Source of the DNA: Candidatus Caldatribacterium sp.
GTDB lineage: Bacteria > Atribacterota > Atribacteria > Atribacterales > Caldatribacteriaceae
DNA: 50,389 bases
Reading direction: 5' to 3'
NCBI GenBank assembly: GCA_028275365.1
Contig: JAPWUU010000006.1
Span: 1-50,389, forward strand
Shown here piece by piece: positions 1-6,920 of this stretch. Both the position numbers and the translations under genes were made by a program. The notes under the pieces are model-generated. The model was not told the DNA's origin and ran no database searches. It was given only the letters and a program-made list of their open reading frames with translations. Numbering within the stretch: the stretch's first letter is position 1; each line of letters starts with the position of its first letter.

Positions 1-156
1 TATGCGAGTCGACAAAAAGGAATCCTCGGGTTCTGCAGGAAGGTTGAAGAGCTCCCCCAGTGCCGCTGCCACCTGTGGCGTGAGGGTTGTAAAAGTGGGA
101 ACCCTGTCTGGTTCCTGAAAACGCAGGGCGGTTAGAAACCTTTCTCGAGGGGTCAC
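1..156 (-). CDS. Uroporphyrinogen decarboxylase-like protein, N-terminal fragment
   Basis: Only the first 52 codons are in the window; the rest runs off the left edge. It starts at a GTG (154-156) with a strong ribosome binding site, AGGGAGGTG, just upstream. The fragment opens TPRERFLTALRFQEPDRVP, which closely matches the opening of URO-D superfamily proteins (M-T-x-R-E-R-x-x-x-A-L-x-x-x-x-P-D-R-V-P). In this superfamily such a start is typical both of true HemE and, more often, of cobalamin-linked methyltransferases of the MtaA/CmuA type. The catalytic region is not visible, so the substrate cannot be named. It is on the same strand as the TPR gene but separated by 194 bp with its own likely promoter. 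Confidence 0.7.
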   Translation of the reverse strand, partial: MTPRERFLTALRFQEPDRVPTFTTLTPQVAAALGELFNLPAEPEDSFLSTRI

Positions 157-217
157 GAAAGCACCTCCCTACAAAAACCCGAGATTTCTCCTTGTTAACC
201 AGCCAATTTCCATAAAT

Positions 218-247
218 AATTTAGTGCTCCGAGCATAGATTTTTCAA
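218..247 (-). promoter_or_regulatory. Probable promoter of the URO-D-like gene
   Basis: On the minus strand TTGAAA (242-247) and TAAATT (218-223) are separated by 18 bp, a reasonable sigma-70 layout, about 60 bp before the GTG start. The rest of 157-350 holds no gene. A T8 run on the minus strand lies between the TPR stop and this promoter, but I see no clear stem in front of it, so a terminator is not called. Confidence 0.35.
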
Positions 248-350
248 GTAGTCCATAGGAAATTTGCGAAGAATGGCAGAAACTCAGAAAAAAAATACCT
301 GTGATTCCTGCGTAAGAATTGGCGCAACGAAGGAGAGAGTGTCTATCCAT

Positions 351-1445
351 TCATGGCAAGTTAAGAGGAAAGGCAGGAGAAAATGGAAGAAAATGAGCCC
401 CAAGTTTCCTGTACAGTTTCCGAATGTCATCGAGCGATATTCCTTCTTCCCCAGCAAGCCACCGGTACAGCTTCAGGTGGATTTTTTCGAGCTTCAGAGG
501 TCTCCCGGAAAGAGATGTTTCGGCCCTTTCAAAGAGTGCAAGGGCTTCTTCCTTACGCCCCTCAAGGAAGGCGATTTCTGCCACGGCCAGGAGCTCGTAC
601 ACCATCCCCCGCACGTCTCCAGTCTTCGTAAAGAGCAAACGAGCGGCTTCGAGCTTTTCCCTTGCCTCGTCAAACTTCCTCAGCACCTTCAAGGCGGTTC
701 CAAAAGACCACAACGTCCAGGCATAGGACACTTCGTCCCCAATATCCCTGTAGAGTTCTTCGGCTCTCCTGAAGTACTCCAGGGCGTCACCAAAGTGCTC
801 CATCATCCGGTGGGCATTCCCCATGCCGCAGAAGGAGTAGGCCCTGCCGAAGGTGTCATGCACTTCCTCGAAAAGACCGTTCGCCGTGCTGTAATGCTCC
901 AGAGAAAGGGCGAAATTCCCCGCCACCCGTTCAACCCCTCCAAGGCCACAGTGGCAGTACCCAATGCCTGAAGGGTCCTCAAGTTGCTCAAAAAGGAAGA
1001 GCGCTTCCGTGAAATACTCCCGGGCTTGCTTCAGTTCCCCTGTCACCCTCCACAACCCCCCCAAAGCCCAGAGGACAAAGGCCTCGCCTTCGGGGTCATC
1101 GTACTCCTCGTAAATCTCCTTAGCCCTTTCGAGGCTCCTCCGGGCCTCCTCAAGTTCCCCAAGACCCCGCTGGGCCAGCCCAAGACCTGCGAGGCAGTCG
1201 GCAATCTCAAGGTCGTCCTGGGCACTCTGCGCAAGACGCAGGGCCTCAGCATAGGCTCTTTTTGCCTCTTCGAAGGCCCCAACCATCCGGAGGCAATCTC
1301 CAAGGCGCTTCAGCACAAGAAGCCGAAAGGCACCGTCCCCGGAAGGCGTAACCTCCAGGGCTTTCTGAAAGGCCAGGACAGCTTCCCGGAAGCAAGAAGC
1401 AGCGCGGAGCTCTTCACCCTTTTCGTACAGCTCTTCTTTCCTCAT
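351..1445 (-). CDS. Tetratricopeptide repeat (TPR) protein
   Basis: This 364-residue protein is made almost entirely of about eight TPR units spaced roughly 40 residues apart, each with the pattern of small and aromatic residues seen in FREAVLAFQKALE, FEEAKRAYAEALRLA, LEEARRSLERAKEIY, LKQAREYFTEALFLF, FGDALEYFRRAEELY and FDEAREKLEAARLLF. TPR arrays bind other proteins; no enzymatic domain, signal peptide or membrane segment is visible, so it is probably cytoplasmic. The start chosen is the ATG at 1443-1445, because the reading frame above it has no family resemblance. A perfect TATAAT lies only 9 bp before this ATG, so the transcript may be leaderless or nearly so; the only SD-like sequence is AGGA. 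Specific partner unknown. Confidence 0.8.
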   Translation of the reverse strand: MRKEELYEKGEELRAASCFREAVLAFQKALEVTPSGDGAFRLLVLKRLGDCLRMVGAFEEAKRAYAEALRLAQSAQDDLEIADCLAGLGLAQRGLGELEEARRSLERAKEIYEEYDDPEGEAFVLWALGGLWRVTGELKQAREYFTEALFLFEQLEDPSGIGYCHCGLGGVERVAGNFALSLEHYSTANGLFEEVHDTFGRAYSFCGMGNAHRMMEHFGDALEYFRRAEELYRDIGDEVSYAWTLWSFGTALKVLRKFDEAREKLEAARLLFTKTGDVRGMVYELLAVAEIAFLEGRKEEALALFERAETSLSGRPLKLEKIHLKLYRWLAGEEGISLDDIRKLYRKLGAHFLPFSPAFPLNLP

Positions 1446-1454
1446 GGTGTTCCT

Positions 1455-1489
1455 ATTATAGCAAAAAGCGTCTTGCTTCATGGTACAAT
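1455..1489. promoter_or_regulatory. Divergent promoter region between TPR gene and mgsA remnant
   Basis: The 73-bp gap carries TATAAT on the minus strand (1455-1460), pointing at the TPR gene, and TACAAT on the plus strand (1484-1489), pointing at the methylglyoxal synthase remnant and serpin. Neither has a convincing -35 box at 16-18 bp. The plus-strand element leaves a leader of about 25 nt with a GGGAGG site before the mgsA ATG. Confidence 0.4.
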
Positions 1490-1518
1490 GGAGAGGAACA
1501 GCACGGGAGGTCGAGAAC

Positions 1519-1838
1519 ATGAAGTACTGGGAAGTCCTCATGACACCTCAAAAACGCATTGTCCTTATCGCCCACGATAACAAAAAAGACGAACTCCTGG
1601 CCTGGGCAAGGTTCAACCGGGGAACCCTGTCGCAGCACAAGCCCTACGCCACGGGGACAACGGAGGGAATCCTTGAGCGGGAACTCCATCCCCCATTGTG
1701 AAACTCGAAAGCGGTCCTCTCGGAGGGGACCAACAAATCGGGGCAAAAATCGCCGAAGGGGCAACGACGCATAAGGAGTACTGGCGTCTTGTTCCCGACT
1801 ACTCGGCCTACCGTGAACGACTCAGGGTCAAAGAGTGA
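1519..1838 (+). pseudogene. mgsA: Methylglyoxal synthase remnant (frameshift and internal deletion)
   Basis: Codons 1-60 read as a methylglyoxal synthase N-terminus (RIVLIAHD, KPYATGTTEGIL) and stop at TGA 1699-1701. Shifting frame at the C5 run (1690-1694) restores IVKLESGPLGGDQQIGAK, the family's substrate-binding block with the catalytic Asp. After IAEG the frame jumps straight to YWRLVPDYSAYRERL, the family's extreme C-terminus, ending at TGA 1836-1838. About 45 residues are missing, including the stretch with the family's FFWDPL block and the catalytic His98 and Asp101 (E. coli numbering). One extra base would repair the frame, but the internal loss would remain, so the enzyme that converts dihydroxyacetone phosphate to methylglyoxal cannot be functional here. 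A good ribosome binding site (GGGAGGT) survives. Confidence 0.85.
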
Positions 1839-1850
1839 GGAGGGGAAAAC

Positions 1851-3080
1851 ATGCGGCTTCTTGGAACCATTGTGACTCTGGTGGCCCTTGTGGTTGTCGT
1901 CTCGGGGTGCCTGGGAGGGTCGTTGCTGGCTACGGGTACCACGTCTTCCTCCCAGACCTTCACCGAAGGGGTGAATGACTTCGGCCTTCGCCTTGTGAAA
2001 ACCCTCTGGGAACGGGAGGGTGGCAATGTCTTTCTCTCCCCCACAAGCATCGCGCTGTGCCTTTCCATGGTAGCCCACGGTGCCCGTGGGGAAACCCAAA
2101 GGGAAATGTACGAAACCCTGGGTCTTGCAGCGCTCACCCCTGAAGAGGTTAAAAGACAAAATGCTCGCCTTGTTGAGACCCTGAACACCGCAAGTTCAGG
2201 TGTTACCCTGTACACGGCGAATGCCCTCTGGGCCCGGGAGGGCATCCCGTTTTACCAGACATACCTCGAGGACCTCACAACATACTACAGGGCCGAAGCG
2301 GAAACCGCTGATTTCACCGATCCCGCCACCATTCCCCGCATCAACCAGTGGGTGAGGGAGAAGACCCGGGGGACCATTCCCACCATCCTCGATCGCCTTC
2401 CGGAAAACGCCATCCTCGTCCTCCTCAACGCCACGTACTTCAAGGGAAAATGGGAAACGGCTTTTGACCCTGCCCATACGCAAGATCTCCCTTTCTTCCC
2501 CGAAAACGGCACTCCAAAAGACCTCCCCACTATGTGGCAGGAGGGCTCGTTTCTCTACCTCGAAACCGAAGACTTCCAGGCCGTAAAACTCCCCTATGCC
2601 GATGAGCGGTTCGGCATGTACCTCTTTTTGCCCCGAAAACAGGACGGCCTCGGGGCATTCCTTGGAAAGCTCAGCGAAAGCGCCCTTGAGGACTGGATTG
2701 CCGCCATGGAGGAGCGGCAGGGAGAAATCTCCCTCCCCCGCTTTCGGGTAACCTTTGAGCGGGTGCTCAACGACATCCTCATCGCCCTGGGAATGGAAAG
2801 CGTCTTCAACCCCTCCCGGGCAGACCTGAGCGGGATGCTCCCGGTATCTCCAAGCGCCAATGCCTACCTCAGCGAGGTCAAACACAAGAGCTTCCTCGAG
2901 GTCAACGAAGAGGGGACCGAAGCCTCTGCAGTCACCTCGGGCATTATTGCCATCACTGCCGTGCCGTTCCCCGGCGAGCGCTTCACCATGCGCGTGGACC
3001 ACCCGTTCTTCCTCGTCATCCGGGACGAAAGGGATGGAAGCGTGCTTTTTGCTGGAGCCATAGAGAATCCCGAAGGTTAG
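1851..3080 (+). CDS. Serpin family protease inhibitor, predicted lipoprotein
   Basis: Serpin of 409 residues. An N-terminal hydrophobic segment ends in VVVVSGC with Cys20, a lipobox, so the protein should be lipid-anchored outside the cytoplasmic membrane. Family landmarks are present: NVFLSPTSI near residue 60, LLNATYFKGKWE near 192, and a C-terminal DHPFFLVIRD. The hinge of the reactive centre loop, residues 353-362 (EEGTEASAVT), has the small-residue composition of inhibitory serpins, so it should trap a serine or cysteine protease. Counting from the hinge puts P1-P1' near Thr369-Ala370, give or take one or two residues, which suggests a target that accepts small or hydrophobic residues. 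It starts 12 bp after the mgsA remnant, with GAGGAGG before its ATG. Confidence 0.93.
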   Translation: MRLLGTIVTLVALVVVVSGCLGGSLLATGTTSSSQTFTEGVNDFGLRLVKTLWEREGGNVFLSPTSIALCLSMVAHGARGETQREMYETLGLAALTPEEVKRQNARLVETLNTASSGVTLYTANALWAREGIPFYQTYLEDLTTYYRAEAETADFTDPATIPRINQWVREKTRGTIPTILDRLPENAILVLLNATYFKGKWETAFDPAHTQDLPFFPENGTPKDLPTMWQEGSFLYLETEDFQAVKLPYADERFGMYLFLPRKQDGLGAFLGKLSESALEDWIAAMEERQGEISLPRFRVTFERVLNDILIALGMESVFNPSRADLSGMLPVSPSANAYLSEVKHKSFLEVNEEGTEASAVTSGIIAITAVPFPGERFTMRVDHPFFLVIRDERDGSVLFAGAIENPEG

Positions 3081-3214
3081 GGTTGAGCTCTCAAGGGTTG
3101 ACGTACAGTTCAGAAGCGGAGATCCCTGGCCAGAATAACCTAAAGAGAAGGGGCATTCCCTCGTGGCGGGGGTCTCTTTGAAAAGCACCGGGAAGAGACT
3201 GGAGGAACCGAGGC

Positions 3215-3243
3215 TTTACTCTCGGTAGAGCAACCGGTACAAT
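3215..3243 (+). promoter_or_regulatory. Promoter of the DUF523-DUF1722 gene
   Basis: TTTACT (3215-3220) and TACAAT (3238-3243) are 17 bp apart, 31 bp before the ATG. The rest of the 193-bp gap after the serpin has no gene. A weak 7-bp inverted repeat (AAAGAGA/TCTCTTT around 3141-3180) has a long loop and no T tract, so it is not called as a terminator. Confidence 0.45.
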
Positions 3244-3273
3244 GGAACAAGGTGTCTTCCGAAACCTTAGATT

Positions 3274-4266
3274 ATGGCCGAGGTCTTCTGGAACCGGAAT
3301 TTCCCAAGGCCCAGAATCGTGGTGAGCCAGTGTCTCGGGTTTGCTCCCTGCCGGTACGATGGAGCAATCATCGAGGATGCTTTTGTCCGGGAACTTGAAC
3401 CCTTCGTTGAATTCATCCCGGTGTGCCCTGAGGTTGCCATTGGGCTTGGGGTCCCCCGAAAACCCATCCGCATCGTCCTCAAAGGCGGAGAACGACGCCT
3501 CCTTCAGGAGGAAACCGCAAAGGATCTTACAGAAGTGATGGAGCATTTTTCGGAAACGTTCCTCACCCTCCAGGGGGTTCACGGATTCATCCTCAAGGCA
3601 AAATCCCCCTCCTGTGGTCTCAGGGACGTGAAAATCCATGCCCCTTCAGGGAAAGTCCTTGCCCTGGGGAACGGGATGTTCGCCGAAGCGGTTCTCAGGA
3701 AATACCCCTACCTTGCCATTGAAAGCGAAAAGCGTCTTGAGAACCTGGCCATCCGTGAGCATTTCCTGGAGAAGGTCTTCGCCCTCGCCGACCTTGAAGC
3801 AACGCTCAGGACGAAATCTCCGGGGAAACTCGTGGATTTCCATACCCGATACAAGCTCTTCCTCCTTGCCCACCATCAGAGGGAAACGCAGCTTTTAGGG
3901 AAGATCGTCGCCCGGGTTTCTGAAAACGTGGACGAGGCTTTTACCGCCTATGCGACCCACTTCCTCCAGGCAATCCGGCGTGCCATGAACCGAAGACTCG
4001 TCATAAACGTCCTGTACCATGTCCTCGGCTACTTCAAGGACAAAATCACCCCACAGGAAAAAGCTTTCTTCCTGCATCTTCTTGAGGAATTCCGAAAGGG
4101 CACCATCCCCCTTCTTGTCCTCACAAGCCTTGTGGAATCGTGGGTTTTGCGCTTTGAAGAACCGTACCTCCTGCGCCAGGTCTTTTTCCGCCCGTATCCC
4201 GAAGCCCTGCGACCAAAGGAATTCCGGGACCTCCTTCCAGAACGGGACTTCTGGAAAACCCCTTAA
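3274..4266 (+). CDS. DUF523-DUF1722 (YbgA-like) protein, TudS-type N-terminal domain
   Basis: Two domains in 330 residues. Residues about 13-150 match DUF523, with SQCLGFAPCRYDG (Cys20, Cys26) and KSPSCG (Cys114); DUF523 includes the iron-sulfur thiouracil desulfurase TudS, so a cluster held by these cysteines is plausible. Residues about 170-310 match DUF1722, with the helical HTRYKLFLLAH and QRETQLLG pattern; its function is unknown, though the pair is often fused, as in YbgA. The ATG at 3274 has no good ribosome binding site; GTG codons at Val16 or Val17 would cut into the conserved domain, so the ATG is kept. The last 4 bp overlap the convergent DJ-1-like gene. Confidence 0.85.
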   Translation: MAEVFWNRNFPRPRIVVSQCLGFAPCRYDGAIIEDAFVRELEPFVEFIPVCPEVAIGLGVPRKPIRIVLKGGERRLLQEETAKDLTEVMEHFSETFLTLQGVHGFILKAKSPSCGLRDVKIHAPSGKVLALGNGMFAEAVLRKYPYLAIESEKRLENLAIREHFLEKVFALADLEATLRTKSPGKLVDFHTRYKLFLLAHHQRETQLLGKIVARVSENVDEAFTAYATHFLQAIRRAMNRRLVINVLYHVLGYFKDKITPQEKAFFLHLLEEFRKGTIPLLVLTSLVESWVLRFEEPYLLRQVFFRPYPEALRPKEFRDLLPERDFWKTP

Positions 4267-5555
4267 GAAGAGCGCAAAAGCGCCAGGGTCATCGCATCCA
4301 TGAATTCTGGGACGTCATCGGGAACCCTCCCGGTCACCACCCGCCCATCGATGACCGCAGACCACTCAAAGCTGTAGGTCCCACCCATGATGGGCACCGC
4401 GTCTTTGCAGGCCAGCCACCCGGCGCTTTTCTTCCCCTCAAGAATTCCTGCAGCCGCCAGCGCAATGGGTGCATGGCATATCCCGGCAACAATCTTCCCC
4501 GCTTCATAGACCCTCCGGAGGAAGTCAAGAGGCGTCTCAGCCACGATGCAGTTCCAAGGGCAGAAGGCTCCCGGTACCATCACCAGGTCCAAATCGTCCG
4601 GGGCAATTTCTCCCAGAGGAGCCACAGTGTAGTATCCCCGGGGAACCTCCTGCAGGGGAACGGAGACCCCGAAGTTCCCCACAACAACGTCAAGACCAAG
4701 GAGAGGGGGCCGGGATCGAACGGGGGCCTGGAACGTTCCAAGGCACACCTCCGCTCCCCGAAAGAGGAACTCAAGAACTGGAACCACGAGCTCCACATCC
4801 TCAAAGTCCTCCCCGGCTACAATGACCACCCGTTTCCCCCTGAGGATGTTCTCTCGCTCATCGGAAAAAGCAGGGTCAAAGTACCGGCAGAGCCAGCGAA
4901 CAAAACGTGGAGTATCCACGGTGTCCCGGGCGGTGAGGATATTCCCATCAAGCACCACCGGAGCATCTTCAAACACCTTCATCCGGCGCAGGAAAAACGA
5001 CACCACCTTGCTCCCTGTGGCCCGCCTGCCCTGGAGGAGCCCGGCGCTAATGAGGGTGAGACCCCCGTCACCAATGGCTCCAACGAGTGCTCCACGTTCC
5101 TCCAGGGCCTGGAGGAAGCGAATCACCTCGTCTTCGGTCATCATGACATCAGCAGAGTGACCTCCAAGGACCACGAGGGCGTCGTACTCTTCTGGTCTTG
5201 CTTCTCTAAGAGGCCTGAAACCGTACCGGTTAGGGCTTATCGTGGGAATGGGGTCGACGCTCATGTCCCACATTCCGGTGACCCCTTTCCCCTTCACGTG
5301 AGGCCGCGTCCATTTCCAGGTCACCCAGTCAACGAGAAGGAACTCGGGCCAGCCCCCGAATTCGCTCAGGTACTCGGCAAGGTAGTACGCCTGGAAATCG
5401 CTGAACTCACTGGCCACAAGAAGGCCAATGGTCTTCCCCACAAGGGGTCCCAGGGGCTTCTTCTTCCCCGCGTAGGGACCTTCGAAGAACAGGGCCCCGT
5501 CCCGTTCCACAATACTCACTCCGGTCCTCCTCGCAACCTCAAGGAAAGAGGACAT
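4263..5555 (-). CDS. Tandem DJ-1/PfpI domain protein
   Basis: Two class-I glutamine-amidotransferase-like (DJ-1/PfpI) domains in 430 residues. The C-terminal one (about 240-430) has the nucleophile elbow VAGICHAPIALAAAGIL with Cys360-His361, as in PfpI-type proteases, chaperones and glyoxalases. The N-terminal one (about 40-225) is recognisable (ALVVLGGHSADVM, LVGAIGDGGLTLISAGLL) but has Asp163 where the Cys should be, so it has probably lost that chemistry. The start is the ATG at 5553-5555, supported by AAGGAGGTGG directly upstream; 13 more codons in frame are upstream of that site. It follows the ABC transporter genes by 62 bp on the same strand, so it may belong to that operon. Reaction unknown. 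Confidence 0.85.
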   Translation of the reverse strand: MSSFLEVARRTGVSIVERDGALFFEGPYAGKKKPLGPLVGKTIGLLVASEFSDFQAYYLAEYLSEFGGWPEFLLVDWVTWKWTRPHVKGKGVTGMWDMSVDPIPTISPNRYGFRPLREARPEEYDALVVLGGHSADVMMTEDEVIRFLQALEERGALVGAIGDGGLTLISAGLLQGRRATGSKVVSFFLRRMKVFEDAPVVLDGNILTARDTVDTPRFVRWLCRYFDPAFSDERENILRGKRVVIVAGEDFEDVELVVPVLEFLFRGAEVCLGTFQAPVRSRPPLLGLDVVVGNFGVSVPLQEVPRGYYTVAPLGEIAPDDLDLVMVPGAFCPWNCIVAETPLDFLRRVYEAGKIVAGICHAPIALAAAGILEGKKSAGWLACKDAVPIMGGTYSFEWSAVIDGRVVTGRVPDDVPEFMDAMTLALLRSS

Positions 5556-5617
5556 CCCCACCACCTCCTTCACCGACCTGGCGGACTCCCCCATCTTTCA
5601 CCGCCAAGCAAGGATAC

Positions 5618-6124
5618 TCAGGCTTCCTCTTCCTCCTCTTCAAGGTGAATTTCCCGCTCATCCGAATCAACCCAGATGAGCTCAGCAAATCTCCCCCAGT
5701 TGAGAAAGGCGTTTTTGATTTTCTGCAATTCTTCCTGTGTGAAATCTCCCACAATGAACTGGTCGAGCTCATCAAGCTCCACAGTATGGTCCTCGCGGGA
5801 GGAAAGGAAGGAGAGAAAATCCCTGAAGACCGGAATCTCAAGAAGGGCATCGGCAATCATCCTCTTGCGTTCATCCTGGGTGCTCTCCACAAAGCGCTTC
5901 CCTTTGGGGGTAAGAAAGACATCTCCTGCCTCGTACTCGATAAAACCGAGAATCCTCGCGGTTTCCAGAACGTCAAGCAGCTGTTCGAGGTGGTGATGGA
6001 TGCTCTTCCCCAGCCTGTACACATCCATCTTCCCCGACTCGTCGTCAAGAATCTCGAGAAGCCCGAGAACCTCGCCAACCCCTGCTCGAAGGTACGAGCT
6101 ACCTTCACCGTCCATCCATCTCAC
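5618..6124 (-). CDS. AAA-associated domain protein of an ABC transporter
   Basis: A 168-residue protein resembling the AAA-associated C-terminal domain found attached to, or next to, NitT/TauT-type ABC ATPases (winged-helix-like segment near LDVLETARILGFIEYEAGDVFLT, then FVESTQDERKRMIADALL and an acidic C-terminal tail of seven Glu residues in eight). In many genomes this domain is fused to the ATPase; here it is its own gene, 18 bp after the ATPase stop. The start is a GTG (6122-6124) behind AGGAGGGCAG; an ATG three codons later is the alternative. A TATAAT in the same short gap could give separate transcription. It probably regulates or stabilises the ATPase. Confidence 0.75.
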   Translation of the reverse strand: MRWMDGEGSSYLRAGVGEVLGLLEILDDESGKMDVYRLGKSIHHHLEQLLDVLETARILGFIEYEAGDVFLTPKGKRFVESTQDERKRMIADALLEIPVFRDFLSFLSSREDHTVELDELDQFIVGDFTQEELQKIKNAFLNWGRFAELIWVDSDEREIHLEEEEEEA

Positions 6125-6142
6125 CTGCCCTCCTATTATACA

Positions 6143-6916
6143 TTACCTCCCGATATGGCTACTCACAATGAGGGCGTAGAGGCGGTCCATGATGAGCTCA
6201 AAATCGCTCGAATGCGGATCCCGGGGTCGAGGAAGAGCCACCGATACTTCTCCCACGATTCTACTCGGGCGGGCGCTCAGAACAACCACACGGTCAGACA
6301 TCAAAACAGCTTCCTCAATGTTATGGGTGACGAGAACCACCGAGCGAATGGAGAGTTTGCCACCCGTCCAGAGCTTGAGGAACTCTTCTCGAAGGCCAGC
6401 AGCCGTAAGAATGTCCAGGGAAGAGAAGGGTTCATCCATCAGAAGGAGTTCTGGCTCCACGGCCAAAGCCCTGGCGAATCCAACCCTCTGTTTCATGCCC
6501 CCAGAGAGTTCCCGGGGATAAGCATCCTCAAAAGAGTCAAGGCCCACAAGGTCGATGTACTTCAGAGCGGTCCGGACACGCTGTCGAGGAGGAAGACCCC
6601 TTGCTTCAAGCACGAGCTCGATGTTCTCCTGGACTGTCAGCCAGGGAATAAGGGCGAAATTCTGGAAGACGATGGCTGCACCGGGGTTGGGACCGGCAAG
6701 GGGCTGCCCCCTGTAGAGGACCTGGCCCCCTGTAGGAGGGATGAGACCTGCAGCAATGCGGATAATGGTCGACTTCCCCGAGCCGGATGGCCCAACAATG
6801 GTGACAAACTCCCCTTCTTCCACCACGAGGTCAATGGCGTCAAGAACGGGAAAATACTTCCCCTTTTCCACATACCCTTTGGTAACCCCTCGAAGCTCGA
6901 GCAAGGGCATGGTCAT
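6143..6916 (-). CDS. NitT/TauT-family ABC transporter ATPase
   Basis: A 257-residue ATPase with all motifs in order: Walker A GPSGSGKST near residue 42, Q-loop VFQNFALIPWLTV, signature LSGGMKQRVG, Walker B LLLMDEPFSSLD and switch His in VTHNIEEA. The IPWLTV sequence after the Q-loop is typical of the nitrate/sulfonate/taurine/bicarbonate importers (COG1116). It drives the duplicated permease encoded 4 bp upstream. No substrate-binding protein gene lies in the window, so the substrate cannot be assigned. Confidence 0.92.
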   Translation of the reverse strand: MTMPLLELRGVTKGYVEKGKYFPVLDAIDLVVEEGEFVTIVGPSGSGKSTIIRIAAGLIPPTGGQVLYRGQPLAGPNPGAAIVFQNFALIPWLTVQENIELVLEARGLPPRQRVRTALKYIDLVGLDSFEDAYPRELSGGMKQRVGFARALAVEPELLLMDEPFSSLDILTAAGLREEFLKLWTGGKLSIRSVVLVTHNIEEAVLMSDRVVVLSARPSRIVGEVSVALPRPRDPHSSDFELIMDRLYALIVSSHIGR

Positions 6917-6920
6917 TCCT

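Noticed and set aside
3138-3180. Inverted repeat after the serpin as a terminator
   Set aside because: Only 7 bp of stem, a long loop and no T tract.
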